The notes: generated by a model from the sequence alone, not told the origin. DNA of 64,000 nt from Ramazzottius varieornatus (GCA_001949185.1 BDGG01000026.1:1-64000); one strand, 5' to 3'. Counted from the stretch's first letter, positions 22,389-37,985 are shown. Program-made: numbers and translations.

Positions 22389-22972
22389 CTACTTCATGAT
22401 CGCAATGGGCGTCCGACGTGAGTGGCGGAAGTGCTCCAAATCCAGGGCGAGCTCGCGGGAAGTGAAGACGGGGACTCCTTCATGCCAACCGATCAGCTCC
22501 ACCACTTGTCCATTCCGTGACCTGCAACCAGAACAAGACGTGCAAAGGTTGGGCCGTGTCGCGCTTCAGGCAGATCCCAAGAAAAAAGAACTTGGAAATC
22601 TTGAAAATGTGATGAACGTAACTTAAGTAAGAGGTCACACCGTTAGGGTTGGCCCTTTTCAGGTGTCAAGCCATTCATCGACTAGGTTCGCGCTGGATAC
22701 CCCTGGGGTGGGTTCAATCGTCTGTTTCAGTTTCAGACAGTTGACACTGGTACTGTATGCTCTCCCGAAATTCACGTACGTCACTGACTCTCAAATCATT
22801 GGGGTCTTACCGTGGCGAAAATACACTCTGAATGAAGTGACGTACGTGAATTTCGGGAAAGTATACAGTCACACTGGTCACAAGATTTCGCGCCTGGAAC
22901 TCGAAGGGCTAATTTGAAGTTGCGCAAGCGCATATTCTTTTCCTCCTTGCCGACATGAAAGTACTTCTCCAT
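22389..22972 (-). CDS. Small two-exon gene of unknown function upstream of ISCA1
   Basis: Exon 2 (22389-22521) is well supported by a strong acceptor (pyrimidine tract then TTGCAG) and an open frame of 44 codons with protein-like composition (ELIGWHEGVPVF, HSRRTPIAIMK, stop). The best partner is 22875-22972, starting MEKYFHVGKEEKNMRLRNF, with a donor read as CA/GTGTGA in phase 2; together they give 76 basic residues. That donor lies at the very end of a foldback element, so the junction is tentative. I do not recognise the product. Its first exon is head to head with TTC4, and its stop is 25 nt from ISCA1. Confidence 0.45.
22744..22876. mobile_element. Foldback MITE inside the small-gene intron
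   Basis: ACTGTATGCTCTCCCGAAAT at the left is inverted as ATTTCGGGAAAGTATACAGT at the right, continuing to CACGTACGTCACT in both arms. The arms are about 45 bp and the centre is short. The right end coincides with the proposed splice donor of the neighbouring gene. Confidence 0.75.
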
Positions 22973-23344
22973 ATCCCGCTTGCTTCTCGATAACTGTCCA
23001 TGGCCTGACGAAGTGTATGACGAGGTAAAACAGTTCTCTATGCAGGAACGCGGGCGCGAAGAACGACGTGGGAGCGAGTGAAGGAATCACCGCAGTGAGC
23101 AGAGTCAGCAGACCAGCGAGTAAGTTTTCTTTTTCCTTTTGAGATCGAAGATGGACTATTCTGGTACTCCATGCACATGATGCTTTCATCTTTCGGGTCC
23201 GAAACATGAGTGTGGACATGTTACTCTCTGACGCACTCAGTACCAGATTTGTAAACAGCGTTCCGAACTAACTTTGGTTCAGTTGGCCACTAAAATTTGT
23301 GTTGTAGGTTTCAGCATCGTTTACAAGGATTCCGTCCTCCGAAG

Positions 23345-24996
23345 ATGGATTCCGATGGTGATGAGGAACCCTGGGACGAAAGCAAGCCCAAGTACAAGTA
23401 CGAAGACGGCCTGGACCCTGAGCGTTTCTTGGAGCAGATGGAAACCATCCCGGCTTTTATGACCAAGCCGCCTGAGCTGTCCGCCACCGGGGAACTACCA
23501 CCTCTGGTCGAAGCTCTGCAAGCCCTCAAGTACGAAGAAGAAGATCCTGACGAATGTGCTGTCCAGTACAAACAAGACGGTAAAAGAACTTTGTAATAAA
23601 TGGTTGATTTATTTTATGCAGAAATTCGACTCAAAATCAAATTTGTCAGTGGAAATTCGGCAAGCCGCGCGGGTTGGTTCTACCTTCGGCTTGGCATTCC
23701 ACAACTGCGCCCTACGGCAGGCCGAATTTCGTTTGTTCATTAAAATTTGCTGAAGTTGCTGAAAAAAATCGCAACTCGTTTCATATCCTTTGCGTGGTCT
23801 TTGTTCGCGAAGAATATGATCTGTTGAGGTGTTTTGCAAATTGATTTCTTTGCAGGTAATCGGAATTTCAAGCTGAAGAAGTATCGATGGGCCATCGAGT
23901 GTTACGACAAGGCGCTGAAGCTTCCTCTGACGCAACACGACCTCAAAGCTGCTCTCTTCTTCAACCGAGCTGCGGCCAACTTCCAACTGGGAAACCACAG
24001 AAGGACTGTGAATGACTGCGCTGAAGCTGTCAAGATCAGTCCGACGTACAGCAAAGCCATTTTGAAAGGTAAGACGAAAGACTGCTTTTTGCACGGCACA
24101 GCCTTGAATGGTCTTTTTCATCAGCCAGGGCTGTGCCCAGTCGTTAATTTTCGGCGTTTGTCAGTGCCGCTTCCTGAAATCGATGATGTTTCCATCTTTC
24201 GGGTCCGAATCAGTCTATGTGGACAGCCTTACACCCTGAGATTTCCGTTCAAGCTAACTATCGAGAATAACGGATGAAAGAAGCGAAATTTTGGCTGAGA
24301 AGGTGGAGAAGGGAATTTTTGTTCTGTTCAACAGGTGCAAAGTCGTTGGTCGTCTTGGAAAAACTCACCGAAGCCTTGGAATGGATCGAACGAGGTTTGA
24401 AGCTGGACGAAAAGAGCTCGGAGCTTTTAGACCTGAAGACGAAGGTGAACACCGCCATGAAGAAGAAACAACGAGACGAAAGAATCGCCGAGAAAGAACA
24501 GAAGAGAATTTCAGCGTTGCAGGAGGCGGTCGCTCAACGCCGTATCAGGTTGGTGCCGGCCAACCCCTGGGAAGGCGACCACGTAGCCCGCACCCCGTCC
24601 GGCACGACCCTGCGTCTCAACGAGGAAGGGCGTCTAGTGTGGCCTGTTCGACTGCTCTTCCCCGAACACAACACGCAAGAGTTCGTGGAAGAGGTCGAAG
24701 AGAGCACGACGATTGCTGATATTCTGAGAATAGTTTTAGAAGAGGACCCGCCGCCGTGGGATGATAAAGGGGCGTACAGCTTGCAGAGTACCCAGTGCTT
24801 TTTCTGTGATAGTGAATCGAAATCGGTCATTTATGAAGTGGATAACAGTCTAACCTTGGAGGAAGTATTGAAACATCCTATATATTTTGTGGAAAATTGT
24901 TTACCGACGTTTTTAGTGCTGAGCTACAGTTTAAAGTCCAACTTCTCGCAGAATTATTTGAGTAAGTTTGAAACGATCGTTGAGATTCCTGACTGA
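23345..24996 (+). CDS. TTC4: Tetratricopeptide repeat protein 4 (TTC4)
   Basis: TTC4 (yeast Cns1) is an essential Hsp70/Hsp90 co-chaperone. Exons 23345-23579, 23856-24068 and 24335-24996 join in phase 1 throughout, giving 369 residues. The amino end has the conserved DPERFLEQMETIPAFMTKPP. The TPR region spans roughly residues 80-190 with typical motifs (FKLKKYRWAIECYDKAL, ALFFNRAAANFQLGNH). A charged helix follows, then the C-terminal wheel domain containing WPVRLLFPEH and FVENCLPTFLVLS. A short intron-bounded 5' UTR exon is likely (donor near 23,120). AATAAA at 25039-25044 follows 43 nt after the stop. Confidence 0.94.
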
Positions 24997-25038
24997 CGGT
25001 GAAACGCCTTCTGCTTCGTTTGTTATACAACAAGCAAT

Positions 25039-25044
25039 AATAAA
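25039..25044 (+). terminator. Poly(A) signal for TTC4
   Basis: Canonical AATAAA lies 43 nt after the TTC4 stop codon on the same strand. Confidence 0.7.
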
Positions 25045-25560
25045 GGTTCCAGTTTGCATAAGTGTGAAGTGATGGTAACTTCCCTTTCCCTAAACAAGGC
25101 GAATGGTCAAACAAAATTAACGAAGTGTAACGCCGGAAAGTACTGATACCATCATAATGTGGATCGAACGTTAACTTGCTTGCGAAGTATTCTTCCAGAT
25201 CGAAGGTCTGTCGTCATGCACCAGGTTGACTGTAAGGGCGTATCCTGTATCTGACATTAATACAGCAATAAAAACTCAGGTGAGTCTATGCGATTGCAGC
25301 ATGAACCTTTGTCTGAGAGTCAAGTGTTATCGGAACCGGAAGTGACCATGAGCGCGTCAGTTTCCTCGGTCTTCGGCGGTGCATATCGCGCGATACAAAT
25401 TGTCAGAAAATTCAACAGCTCCAACCAGTATTTAATTTTCAGAACGTTCATGGTTCTCGTTGTAGTTCCGCTGACAGTGCGGATAGATTTTTGAAGAAGT
25501 GGACCGAGGATCAATCGCGGTAACTTTCTTGTATTCATTCCACATTTGATCAGCTACAAG

Positions 25561-26416
25561 ATGGAATTCCGTCCCTGGATGCTCTTCGTCTGCATGTCTA
25601 TGACAGCTAAATTCCGAGGTAGTTATAACGTTGCTGCTGTGCAGGCTGTGACTGAAAATTTCTTCACTGGGAAGTCTTTTTGAGAGTTGTCTGGTTTTCT
25701 TTTCAAGATGTGGACGCAGCCAAATGTTACGTATGTATGGGTACAGATGAGGAAAATGGCCTTACGGAATTCCATAGTTGTCCTAATATTTACGACAAAA
25801 GTAGCACCAAGCAGGTTGAGTGTTACAGTAGCCCCAACTCGAAGATGGGAGCGCACTGTTTAACCTTTGTTGGGTCTCAGCTGTGGAACCCTAACGCACT
25901 CACGCCGCCACCGCCCGCCCGCGACGGTACGTCGATTTTGGAACCATTTGATCAAACTAACCGAAGGGATACCTTGCCGCTATATTCAACAGATATACTC
26001 TTACACTGACAGGGCGATGTAGTTGTTTCTTGACTTGTCGTTAAGAACTACTAATACGAGAGATTTGGTACATCCAGTGCTGACTGTATGTAGGTGTGTT
26101 ACGGCTGTGTCTTAACGATAAGGTCCAAACAAACCTTCTGGGAAGCCAGTTTGCGGACGCGGTTACGGAAGTGATGAAAGCGGAGGAATGCAGAGCGAGC
26201 GAGAATCTTCAAAACCACCCCACTCAGCTTGACCAGAAGGGAGGAAAAATCCCTACCATGAGGATCAGAGGTCTGGCATGTGCCTGCGCTACCGACTACT
26301 GCAACAACCGCTACAACGCCAGCTTGCTCACGTACAGCGCGTCCAGCAAGAGTTTCTCCAGCTGGACCGCCACATTATTCTTGTTCACTTCAGTTGTCTT
26401 GATGCAGTCTAACTGA
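25561..26416 (+). CDS. Ly6/uPAR-family GPI-anchored protein (quiver-like)
   Basis: Exons 25561-25618, 25708-25926 and 26094-26416 join in phase 1 to give 199 residues. A signal peptide at the start (MLFVCMSMTA core) precedes a three-finger domain beginning AKCYVCMG. Further cysteines occur in HSCPN, ECYSS, HCLTF, RLCLN and EECRA, and the domain closes with CACATDYCNNRYN, the CxC....CN ending seen in invertebrate quiver/sleepless-type Ly6 proteins. A long proline-containing insert sits in the middle. The hydrophobic C-terminus (WTATLFLFTSVVLMQSN) after a small-residue stretch fits a GPI-attachment signal. Quiver-type proteins modulate channels and receptors at the cell surface; the exact role here is unknown. 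Convergent with the protease gene. Confidence 0.8.
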
Positions 26417-26522
26417 TGTTACATCTTTTGCAAATTTCACTATATTTCATTTTCCTGGAGTTTTTTACAACAGACTTTGAGGAGAACGTAATGGCGTAAC
26501 TGATTGAAACAGTGGCCGTAAT

Positions 26523-26528
26523 AATAAA
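26523..26528 (+). terminator. Poly(A) signal for the Ly6-family gene
   Basis: AATAAA lies 107 nt after the stop of the Ly6-family gene and only 16 bp before the stop codon of the convergent protease gene, so the two 3' ends probably overlap. Confidence 0.65.
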
Positions 26529-26543
26529 CAGTTGAGGTTCAGT

Positions 26544-28816
<2,273 letters not shown>

Positions 28817-29452
28817 TCTCTTTCACTCGGCTAAATTTTCTCCAAGGGGAAACAGATACGGTGGACAACAGTAAATTTAGCAATAGGTCGATGCCGGCAT
28901 CGCCTGAACGGAAAGAACCCTGGTCAATTCCCCAAAAAAGATACTCAAGTTCCGAAATCGAACGTCTTGCCGAACCGTCAGAGAGCGAAGAGTAAGAAAG
29001 CACAACTCAAAACGAAAAGAGACTTTCGTGAATTTTAACCTGCGACCTTCTTCGAGAGTGGAGAAAGAAACAATCACAGTGTCCGGCTAACAGCGAAAGT
29101 TACTCACGATCTTCCCCTTCCAGTTCTTTTTTTCGCTTGGTCCTCCTATTTCGAATTTCATTCAAGCCATCGTTCGCTTCTGCTTTCTCTTTATCCAAGT
29201 TCACTTTCTACCATTCAGCCCAATTGTGGTGGAATGAATACATACAAGAGAAGCTTTTCATTCCATCTGACACCGGCTCATTAGCCACCCAAAAACTAGA
29301 AAACCATACAAGTGGAATACAAGGTTAGTGTAAAAAAGGAGGTATTTAAATTAGGGGGTAAAAACTTGTGTAGATTGCCAGGAAGTGGTGTTTAGTTCAA
29401 GAGTGAGGAATAAACGAGATTACTGAAAGCACAACGTGTCACTCTTGCTTCT

Positions 29453-31754
29453 TTACTCGTAGATGGCAATGACGACCATCATGGCGATGCCGATCAGCAG
29501 CGCAGCAATCTCCATCAAGGACTGCTTGATCTTGCTCTCCATCAGCAGCTCGGGAATGACGCTGACCGTGGCAATGTAGATGAAACCACCAGCGGTGAAG
29601 GCCAGGATGGGCGACGTCTTGTCTTCCGTCTCCGACACACCGAAGATCAAGCTGACCAGACAACCTGCAGGACAAGACTGCATGAGTTACATACGCAACG
29701 GCATAAGAGAAAAAATACCAAGTCACATACTGAACGACCAACTAACCGAAATAATTTGGGAGCTTGGCAGACAATTTCGACCAGATTGTATTGTCAAGTG
29801 GCGCACGCCCACAGCCAATTAGACCGAAAGCGTGCGCCACTGGGACAAACTCGACAAGATCGTTTCCCCAAGTGGCGCACGCTTTCAGTATAATTGGCTG
29901 CAAGGTTGCGCCACTTGACAAAACGTTCGGGTCGCGTCTGTTTGCCGAGCTTGCGTTTATGAGTTTCTTCGAAGTTTAAATTGCTTTACCCAGGAAGGCC
30001 CCAACCGCTGTGACGAGCTGAAGCAGTATGGCCTTCTTCTTGGAACACCCGGACTGGACGAGAAGAGCGAAGTCACCGATTTCATGTCTGAAAAAAAATG
30101 AAGCAAATGGAGAAAAAAATAAGTAGTTTAGGCAGGGTAAGAATTCGATACGTACGGAATTTCGTGAAAGAGTATGGTGAAAGTGGTGATCCAACCAATG
30201 TTCTGACCAACCAGGAAGGATGCTCCAATGGCCAAGCCATCGGTGAAGTTGTGGGCAAAGTCAGCGGCGAAGTTGAGGTAGCCACCAACCTTGATGTCGT
30301 TCGGCGAAGGCACAACGGCTTCCTTGTCGTATTCCTCATCGCTCTCCTCTCGTTCCGGCTTGTTCTTGGCGTCTCGCACCACCGTTGTCTCTTCTGTCAC
30401 TTGGGTTGTTTCTCTGACGTCGGGATCCCCAGCGGCATGCTTCCGTTCTCGCACAACTTCTGGGAAGAAAGAAAACTCGAATCAAAATCAGATGTTCTTC
30501 CCACGGTTGAAAGTCGCTCTTACCGTAATCTTCTTCCTCTGAGCTCTTTTTCTGGCTTTCTTCCCCGGAAGACTTTCGGCTGGCCAAGTCCACCTTCTTC
30601 TTCTGTACAACCTTGCCTTGTTTCGCAGGACCATGCGAGTGTCCGTGAGAATGTCCATGAGAATGGCCTTGAGAATGGCCTTGCGCGCCTTTGACGTGAC
30701 GGATAACCTGCAATCAAGACAATCAACCGTTACAAAACAACTCAAGGGCCAATGGTCAAGACCGTGCCCTTGTATTTGGCGAACCAGACGGTGTCTGCGC
30801 TTCTGATTACAAATCATCTACGCGAAGGAAAAGCCATACACCTTACTGACCAACAGGGAAATACAATTTCGGAATTATTTCTACCTTTTCGACGATGAGG
30901 AAGGAGATGATGCCGGCCAAAACCCACAGTCCGACAATGGTGTGTCCGAGATGGTCGTGAACTTCTTCCTTCTCTTTGTGAATGTGGGTGTGGCCATGGT
31001 GGTGGTCAACTTCCGTGTGGCTGTGGCTGTGAGAGTGACCGGGAACCGCGTGAGGAATGAGGTGCAGGAAGGCATCGCCCAGCAGACTTCCTGATGCGAA
31101 AGCCAGGAAAATTCGCAGCAGAGGCTGGCTCGCGGCATCGTTGGCCTCAATGGGGATGAAGAAGAGAATCAGGAAAGGAGCTAGACTGATGGCTAAGGTG
31201 GACAACAGAGCGTTAAGCCAGGCAGAATACGGAACGACGACTTTGGGACGGAGTGGAAGACGTCCGTGTGTATGTGCATGACCGTGGGCGCCATGGCTGT
31301 GCGCACCCTGGGTACGCGCATGCATGTGCCCATGTGCGTGATCGTGTCCGGGTTGACTGTGCGCACCCGCTGGGACTTTTACCGTGCGCTCAGTGTGCTC
31401 ATGGTAGTGCGACTGCGCCTGGCCTCGAGGCGGAGTCTTTACCTGCAGACAACATTCAGTTACGGTATCAGCTCGCGCACCCGCACCCCAACCTGAACGT
31501 TTTCATTCCGAAAGCTAGCACGCAGGTGGTTGCTCCTCACTTACCTGGGCTTGGTTGGCTTGTTTGGAGTATTTGAAGGAGGCAGGTTCCGCGTGCGCGT
31601 GATCATGATCATGGTCGTGGTCATGATGATAGTGATCGTGGATATGTCCAGCTTCCCCGTGAGCATGATGATGTCCAGCGTGGCTGGCAACCGGTGAGAA
31701 GTCGAGCGCTACCAGGAAGCACAGTGCCAGGAAGACTACTTGCCGGATGCCCAT
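29453..31754 (-). CDS. SLC39A7: ZIP zinc transporter SLC39A7 (ZIP7/Catsup)
   Basis: ZIP7 releases zinc from the ER/Golgi lumen to the cytosol. Six phase-consistent exons (31545-31754, 30885-31442, 30524-30707, 30156-30459, 29990-30087, 29453-29664) encode 521 residues. A signal peptide is followed by a very His-rich lumenal region (repeated DHDHDHAH and HSHGHSHG tracts), TM1-3, a second His/Ser/Glu-rich loop, then the transport motifs [10 protein letters not shown] in TM4 and HEIPHEIGDF in TM5, the LIV-1 signature. The segment [16 protein letters not shown] and a final membrane helix end the protein. The serine run in the loop ([15 protein letters not shown]) contains CK2-type sites like those that regulate ZIP7. 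One intron carries a hairpin pair. Confidence 0.95.
29794..29917. repeat. Paired hairpin repeat in SLC39A7 intron
   Basis: Two well-preserved hairpins (29794-29844 and 29868-29917) at 74-bp spacing lie in the last SLC39A7 intron. The second matches CAAGTGGCGCACGCTTTCAG closely. ACTCGACAAGATCGTTT lies between them. Confidence 0.85.
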
Positions 31755-33049
31755 GCTGAATTGCCCAAACAGGATAGCAGGAGCGAGGCAAGAGTCCCGT
31801 GCAAATACGTCCACAATCTGCCGAACTATAATCTGGTATGAACGACGGGAATATAAGACCACGAGGAAACAAGAGATGGAGAACGAAATACGACAGACTG
31901 TTCATCTAAATGAAATCCGCCACGTTAGAACGTTACAGGGCCGTGCCGAGAATCGAGATATTCAAGGCCGCGCCGGGAGTGCATTGCCCTGTTTCAACAA
32001 GCGCAAGACGTACGTACGTTGTACAACTACGGACGAGGATAATGTTAAGCCCGCTGGTGGATTCTCGTTCGCTCCGTAGAGGCTGTTAGATTCTCAATTC
32101 GGCAAATTAATCCTGCTGCTACCTTGGAGACAGCAAACAATTCAAGACAACTGAACAATGCAACTAGTGACGTCATCCGCTCGCAGCCACACAGTGGTTA
32201 CCAGAAACGAATAGTCTCTGTTTCTTTTGAGTTGCCAGTAGCCACGATACTTTCCTACAGTGATCGGGGACGAAATCTCAAAACTAATCAAAGGAGACAG
32301 CGACGACGATTTGATTGATGTTTACGTGTAATATCAGTGTCGCACTGCTGAACTTTGAAGTCTTTGCTGATTGAGTTTCAGTTTCACGTTTACAGGTTCT
32401 CCAAATTGTCGCACCTTGCAGGCTTCCGTTTGAAGAAAGACTTACCTGTGTGATGCGCGACCGAGCAGAAGGAAACGCTCTTGAAGCAGCATGTGAAGCC
32501 TAGTGATCGCCACGTTCAACAGCAAGTCTTACCTCGGCGCCAATTCATCATCAGATCGCCTCATTTAAAATCGCCATCTCGCCTGTCCACGTCTGCATAT
32601 ACAATCTTCACTGTACCCTTCTGTAAAGAGCTTCCTCGCGTTACTTGCAAGAAAGGAAGGATCGCTTTCGGTCCCAAATGTTGTCTGGAAACTGGTGCAG
32701 TTTTGTCCACTCCGAGGCGTCTAATCAACAATCAACAATCAACATACTGGTTGTTTTTCGGGTGATTTCTTTCATATTTCGTTAATCCTCATAATCCTCC
32801 CACCCACTCCTGCCTTCGCTCTCTCCATCCGCCACACCTTGGCGTGGTTGCTTTGACTTCTTCCCAGTGAAAACGGAGGTAGGAATAAACTTGTTTGCAT
32901 CCGAAACTCAAACTCAATCTCAATTGCTCGGTTGAGTTTTCTGTGATTTCACCGTAATTATTTATGCTAAAATTTTGAAATGTTGAGTTTTTGCAGGCTT
33001 TCTCCTTCTGTACGTTCGCCGAACTTCCTGCTTCGCGCTGTGGTGAAAG
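31755..33049. other. Divergent intergenic region SLC39A7 / GOLPH3
   Basis: Holds both promoters and 5' UTRs. Two short GC-rich GGCCGTGCCG / GGCCGCGCCGG segments (31,940-31,980) resemble a pair in an EXOC7 intron at 3,123-3,220. No gene is seen. Confidence 0.45.
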
Positions 33050-34715
<1,666 letters not shown>

Positions 34716-35068
34716 AATCCAAACATAGTCACTTTATTCACTTCTTCCGGATATAAAAAAGTTCATTTCGGACTTCTGGTTTCTGTGTGAAGTTTCTTTC
34801 TTGGGTTGTTTGTCAGGCTAGAGCCGCTTTGATCTTCTCCCTTTTTCCATGTTTTTTTTCCACACTGATTGTATTGCTCGAGCTCGATGTCTGTCTTTTC
34901 CGCGTCTGCGGCGTCTTCTTGCTTCGATGGCGTAATGCACAGAACGGTTCTTCGGCAGTAGAATACCTCTTACACAAGTTTCTTTGCTATTTACGGATAT
35001 GACTCAGAATAAAACAGTCGGAACGATGAAAGTTTCCGTGCAACTCAAACTGGGCAAAAACATTCTTC

Positions 35069-35196
35069 CGAAGTGGCGCAGGCTTACAGTTCGTAACACT
35101 ATAAGTGTGCGCCACTTGAGAGAACAGAGCCTACAAGATCGTTGTTCCAAGCAGCGCTCGTTGTCACCCAGCCACACCGCGAACGTGCGCCACTTG
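35069..35196. repeat. Paired hairpin repeat between GOLPH3 and hyccin
   Basis: Hairpins at 35069-35117 and 35147-35196 (78-bp spacing) lie in the convergent gap. The right copy is followed by GAGATCTTGTCGAGTTTGTC and GCCGAGCTCC, the extended flank of the family. Confidence 0.78.
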
Positions 35197-35661
35197 GTGG
35201 AGAGATCTTGTCGAGTTTGTCTGCCGAGCTCCTCGAGCCTCCGTGTCTTACACCGTCTTGGGAAAGTCTCCGGTAATTACAGCTTTGGGTTGCAACATGA
35301 ATATTCGTGAAGACCTGCCTTAAGGAGAATACGGTAGATGTGCCCCTCTAACGGAAGCCGTCAAACCGGCTTCTCCATTTCTCGTCAGACTAATATAGCC
35401 ACGACTGAATAGAGTTTCGGTTGGTTGATCGAGAAAAGCACCACCGTCGAGTTTGAGCACTGTAACTTCCCTTTCACTCTTTACAGTTTCGCGAAGCCGC
35501 CGTTCAAGACAGCTATTTGCACCGGTATAGTTCCACAGTATGAAATGGAGTTCTTCTAAAAGCAGGCGCCAGAAAAGGAATATGGTAAGGGAAGCAGAGT
35601 TTTCTAGCTGGGTGAAAAAACAGTAAAAAATCCACCGAATCTAACAAAGAGGAGGAGCTTT
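35197..35661. other. Convergent intergenic region, no gene seen
   Basis: Lies between the GOLPH3 and hyccin 3' ends. I see no reading frame or repeat that I can support. Confidence 0.4.
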
Positions 35662-37433
35662 TTAGGAAGTCGGGTCGAGAATTCCGTGGCCCACATCGAT
35701 CTTGACATTCTCCTCGTACAGCTCCTCGTCTTCCTCATAGTTGGCCTTTCCGCCGCTCTTCCTGGCGACCTCCACTCCCGCTTCCTCGTCCCGTTCACCT
35801 TCGCTCTCCCTGTACGATCGTTCCTCTCCGGGTTTGAGGATGACCGGTATGTCCACCACCTTCTTCCACCGAAGAGACGACGTGGTCTGCAGGAGAGCAC
35901 GGTGTTCCAGACCGCCAAAGCACTTGATGGGCGGCACCATCGGCTTGTTAATGTCGTCCTCGGCACCACCACGCGCTTCGCCTCGCGCCACGATGGCGTT
36001 GGCCAGTAGAATGATCGAAGGCTGCAACAAGTGCTCGCCTTGCTTGGCTATCTCTTTGGTTATGTCAACAGCTTCAGCTCGGAGAATGACTTGGTAAATC
36101 AATACAGAAAGTAAATCGAGATAACCTAAGAGAAACTCTGGCGGGAGAATATTCTTTAGTTTTTTGGTCGAGTTGGAGAACGTTTTCTGGATCACGAAAT
36201 CTTTTTCTTGATACGAAGGTCCAGCTCGGAGTTTCACATACTTGCTCAGGCTGCGGAGTATTTCAAAACGCCGATCGTTCGGAAGAGTTTGCGGATTTTC
36301 CTCGTTAACCTGTGAAAATTAATAAAATAGACAAAACGCGCCAGCAAGTGAGAGTCGAACCGACGACCACCTGACAACAAGGCATAATTTACGCCTCATC
36401 GCTAGCCATATTCAAATTATTACTGATAGCGGTCCGTAACGGTAAAGAATTCGTGATATGATTTCACCGTTTCGTCTGAAGCTTTTTCGGATGGATTCGT
36501 TCCATACACCATCTGGCCGAACTTGAGAACATTCTGTTGACAGGCGTGAGTGTACTTGACGAGATGAAGTCCCAGATGTCGCATGAGAGCGCGGAAGACG
36601 GTCCATCTGCCCGTGCGAGTCAGCTTGTCGACGAGCCCGACGAACTTCCGGTCCGACAGACGTAAAACCACATCCTTGTGCTGCGGTTGCTGGACGTGCT
36701 CCTTGTTGACATCAAGGTAGCTCTTCTGAAGAAGAAGCGTGCTGAACTCGGAAGAATCGTGGTAGACGCTGGGAACTGTCAGGTCCGGAATAACGTATGT
36801 CACCGTCTGCGAAAATGACAGAAAAAGAAATGAATAAACTCTCATGGTGTCAAGTGAGCAAAACGGCGCTCTTATCAATCAAAACAAAAGTTGTTGCCCT
36901 TTTCAACTTGCGCATGACGTACGGGCCTCTTACTTCCGGGTGATCAGCTGTGTTTGAATGCCGTTATAGTTCGACATGTACGAGATAACATATTTGTTTT
37001 AGAATTATGATCGCACCTTGGAATGGCCTTTCTCGTCCAAGACAAGGACATTGTAGCATGCGATTATCAGGTCTTCCGGACTCAGTCCTTCTGCTTCTGC
37101 CCTTTCAGCTGCCCCGTGAGGTGCGTAGCAGCCGTTAAAGTGTCGCCAGATCAAAGGCATGATCAGCTGCGCGACGAAGCTCATCAAGTCTGCATTGTTC
37201 GAGCGGAGACAACGGTATAGTTGTGCATAGAGACGCTCGAGTAGCCCGTACTCCTTGTCGCCGTTGCTCTGAATGTTGAGGAAGGCGAAAAGGTACTCGC
37301 TGATGGCTCCGATCACAGCTTCATCCGCCATAAGAGACTTGCCCAGTGTCGCCAGCTCGGAATCAGAGTGGATCTTGCGCTTCTCCATCCCACTGACAAA
37401 CTCGCTGACTTGTCGCGTGGCACTGCCTTCCAT
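35662..37433 (-). CDS. FAM126A: Hyccin (FAM126), PI4KIIIalpha complex subunit
   Basis: Hyccin joins TTC7 and EFR3 to hold PI4KIIIalpha at the plasma membrane. Exons (minus): 37017-37433, about 36441-36806, 35662-36309; about 476 residues. Family signatures are IIACYNVLVLDEKGHSKV followed across the junction by IPDLTVPSVYH, then RRFEILRSL, and the helix ending PSIILLANAIVARG, in the hyccin order. The C-terminal tail is highly charged and probably disordered. The end of exon 2 is uncertain: both ACC/GTTACG (36441) and ACG/GTGAAA (36468) keep phase 0. It is convergent with GOLPH3, which also depends on PI4P, though on a different membrane. A 352-bp foldback element lies 164 bp upstream of the start codon. 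Confidence 0.88.
36335..36405 (-). tRNA. Degenerate tRNA-like sequence in hyccin intron
   Basis: Read on the minus strand, CTAGCGA can pair with TTGCTGG as a 7-bp acceptor stem. AGGC/GCCT forms a perfect 4-bp D stem with a 9-nt loop, and a GTTCGACTC T-loop sits 8 nt before the acceptor strand. The anticodon arm is about 8 nt too short and the T stem has one mismatch, so this is at most a tRNA-derived relic (pseudogene or SINE head). Confidence 0.3.
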
Positions 37434-37596
37434 GATGAAAACCTGCAATTCAAACAACACTTCGAGGAACACCACAGAAGCGATCCAGTACGATGCACAC
37501 CGCGCAGAGAAGTTCCAGGTAAATTGTGGTAAAAAACTGATAACAAGAAAATGTTAGTTTCCACTTTCCAGTTTCCTCGCGGGTAGTGCTGGCTAA

Positions 37597-37948
37597 TGCC
37601 CCATTCGTGCTTACGCGTCGGCGACAGAAGACAGCAGTGAAAACGGTGAAAAACGGAAAAGGAATCTCGAAAGAGCAAAGGCAGTCGGCCAATTCGGACA
37701 GGTTGTGGTCTGTGACATGACACCACACCATATGACATGACCTGACCTGACAATCCGTTTCTGCCGCAGCGGCATCGGAGCATGAACGACAGGCAGTTTT
37801 ACGGAAAGGTGCAGAGTCAACACTTGGCGAAAAAGTTGTGACATCATGCCTGCGTCAGAAATTTGCGAACCGTTGGCAGCCGTTTTACATGATTGCAAAC
37901 TTCTCGCCTTTGACTTATGTCGCCGACGCGTAAGCACGAATGGGGCAT
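37597..37948. mobile_element. Foldback MITE upstream of hyccin
   Basis: Terminal inverted repeats of about 28 bp (GCCCCATTCGTGCTTACGCG at the left, its exact complement at the right, continuing through TCGGCGAC) bound a 352-bp element without coding capacity. Confidence 0.82.
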
Positions 37949-37985
37949 AATGATGAGCAATAAACGCAGATGATCCGTGACTGCT

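Noticed and set aside
22793-22914. Alternative exon for the small gene reading PFEFQARNLVTSV...
   Set aside because: The open frame runs through the right arm of a foldback element, so the apparent coding sequence is transposon DNA.
30098-30694. 198-codon plus-strand frame across SLC39A7
   Set aside because: It is antisense to well-supported ZIP7 exons and crosses their splice sites.
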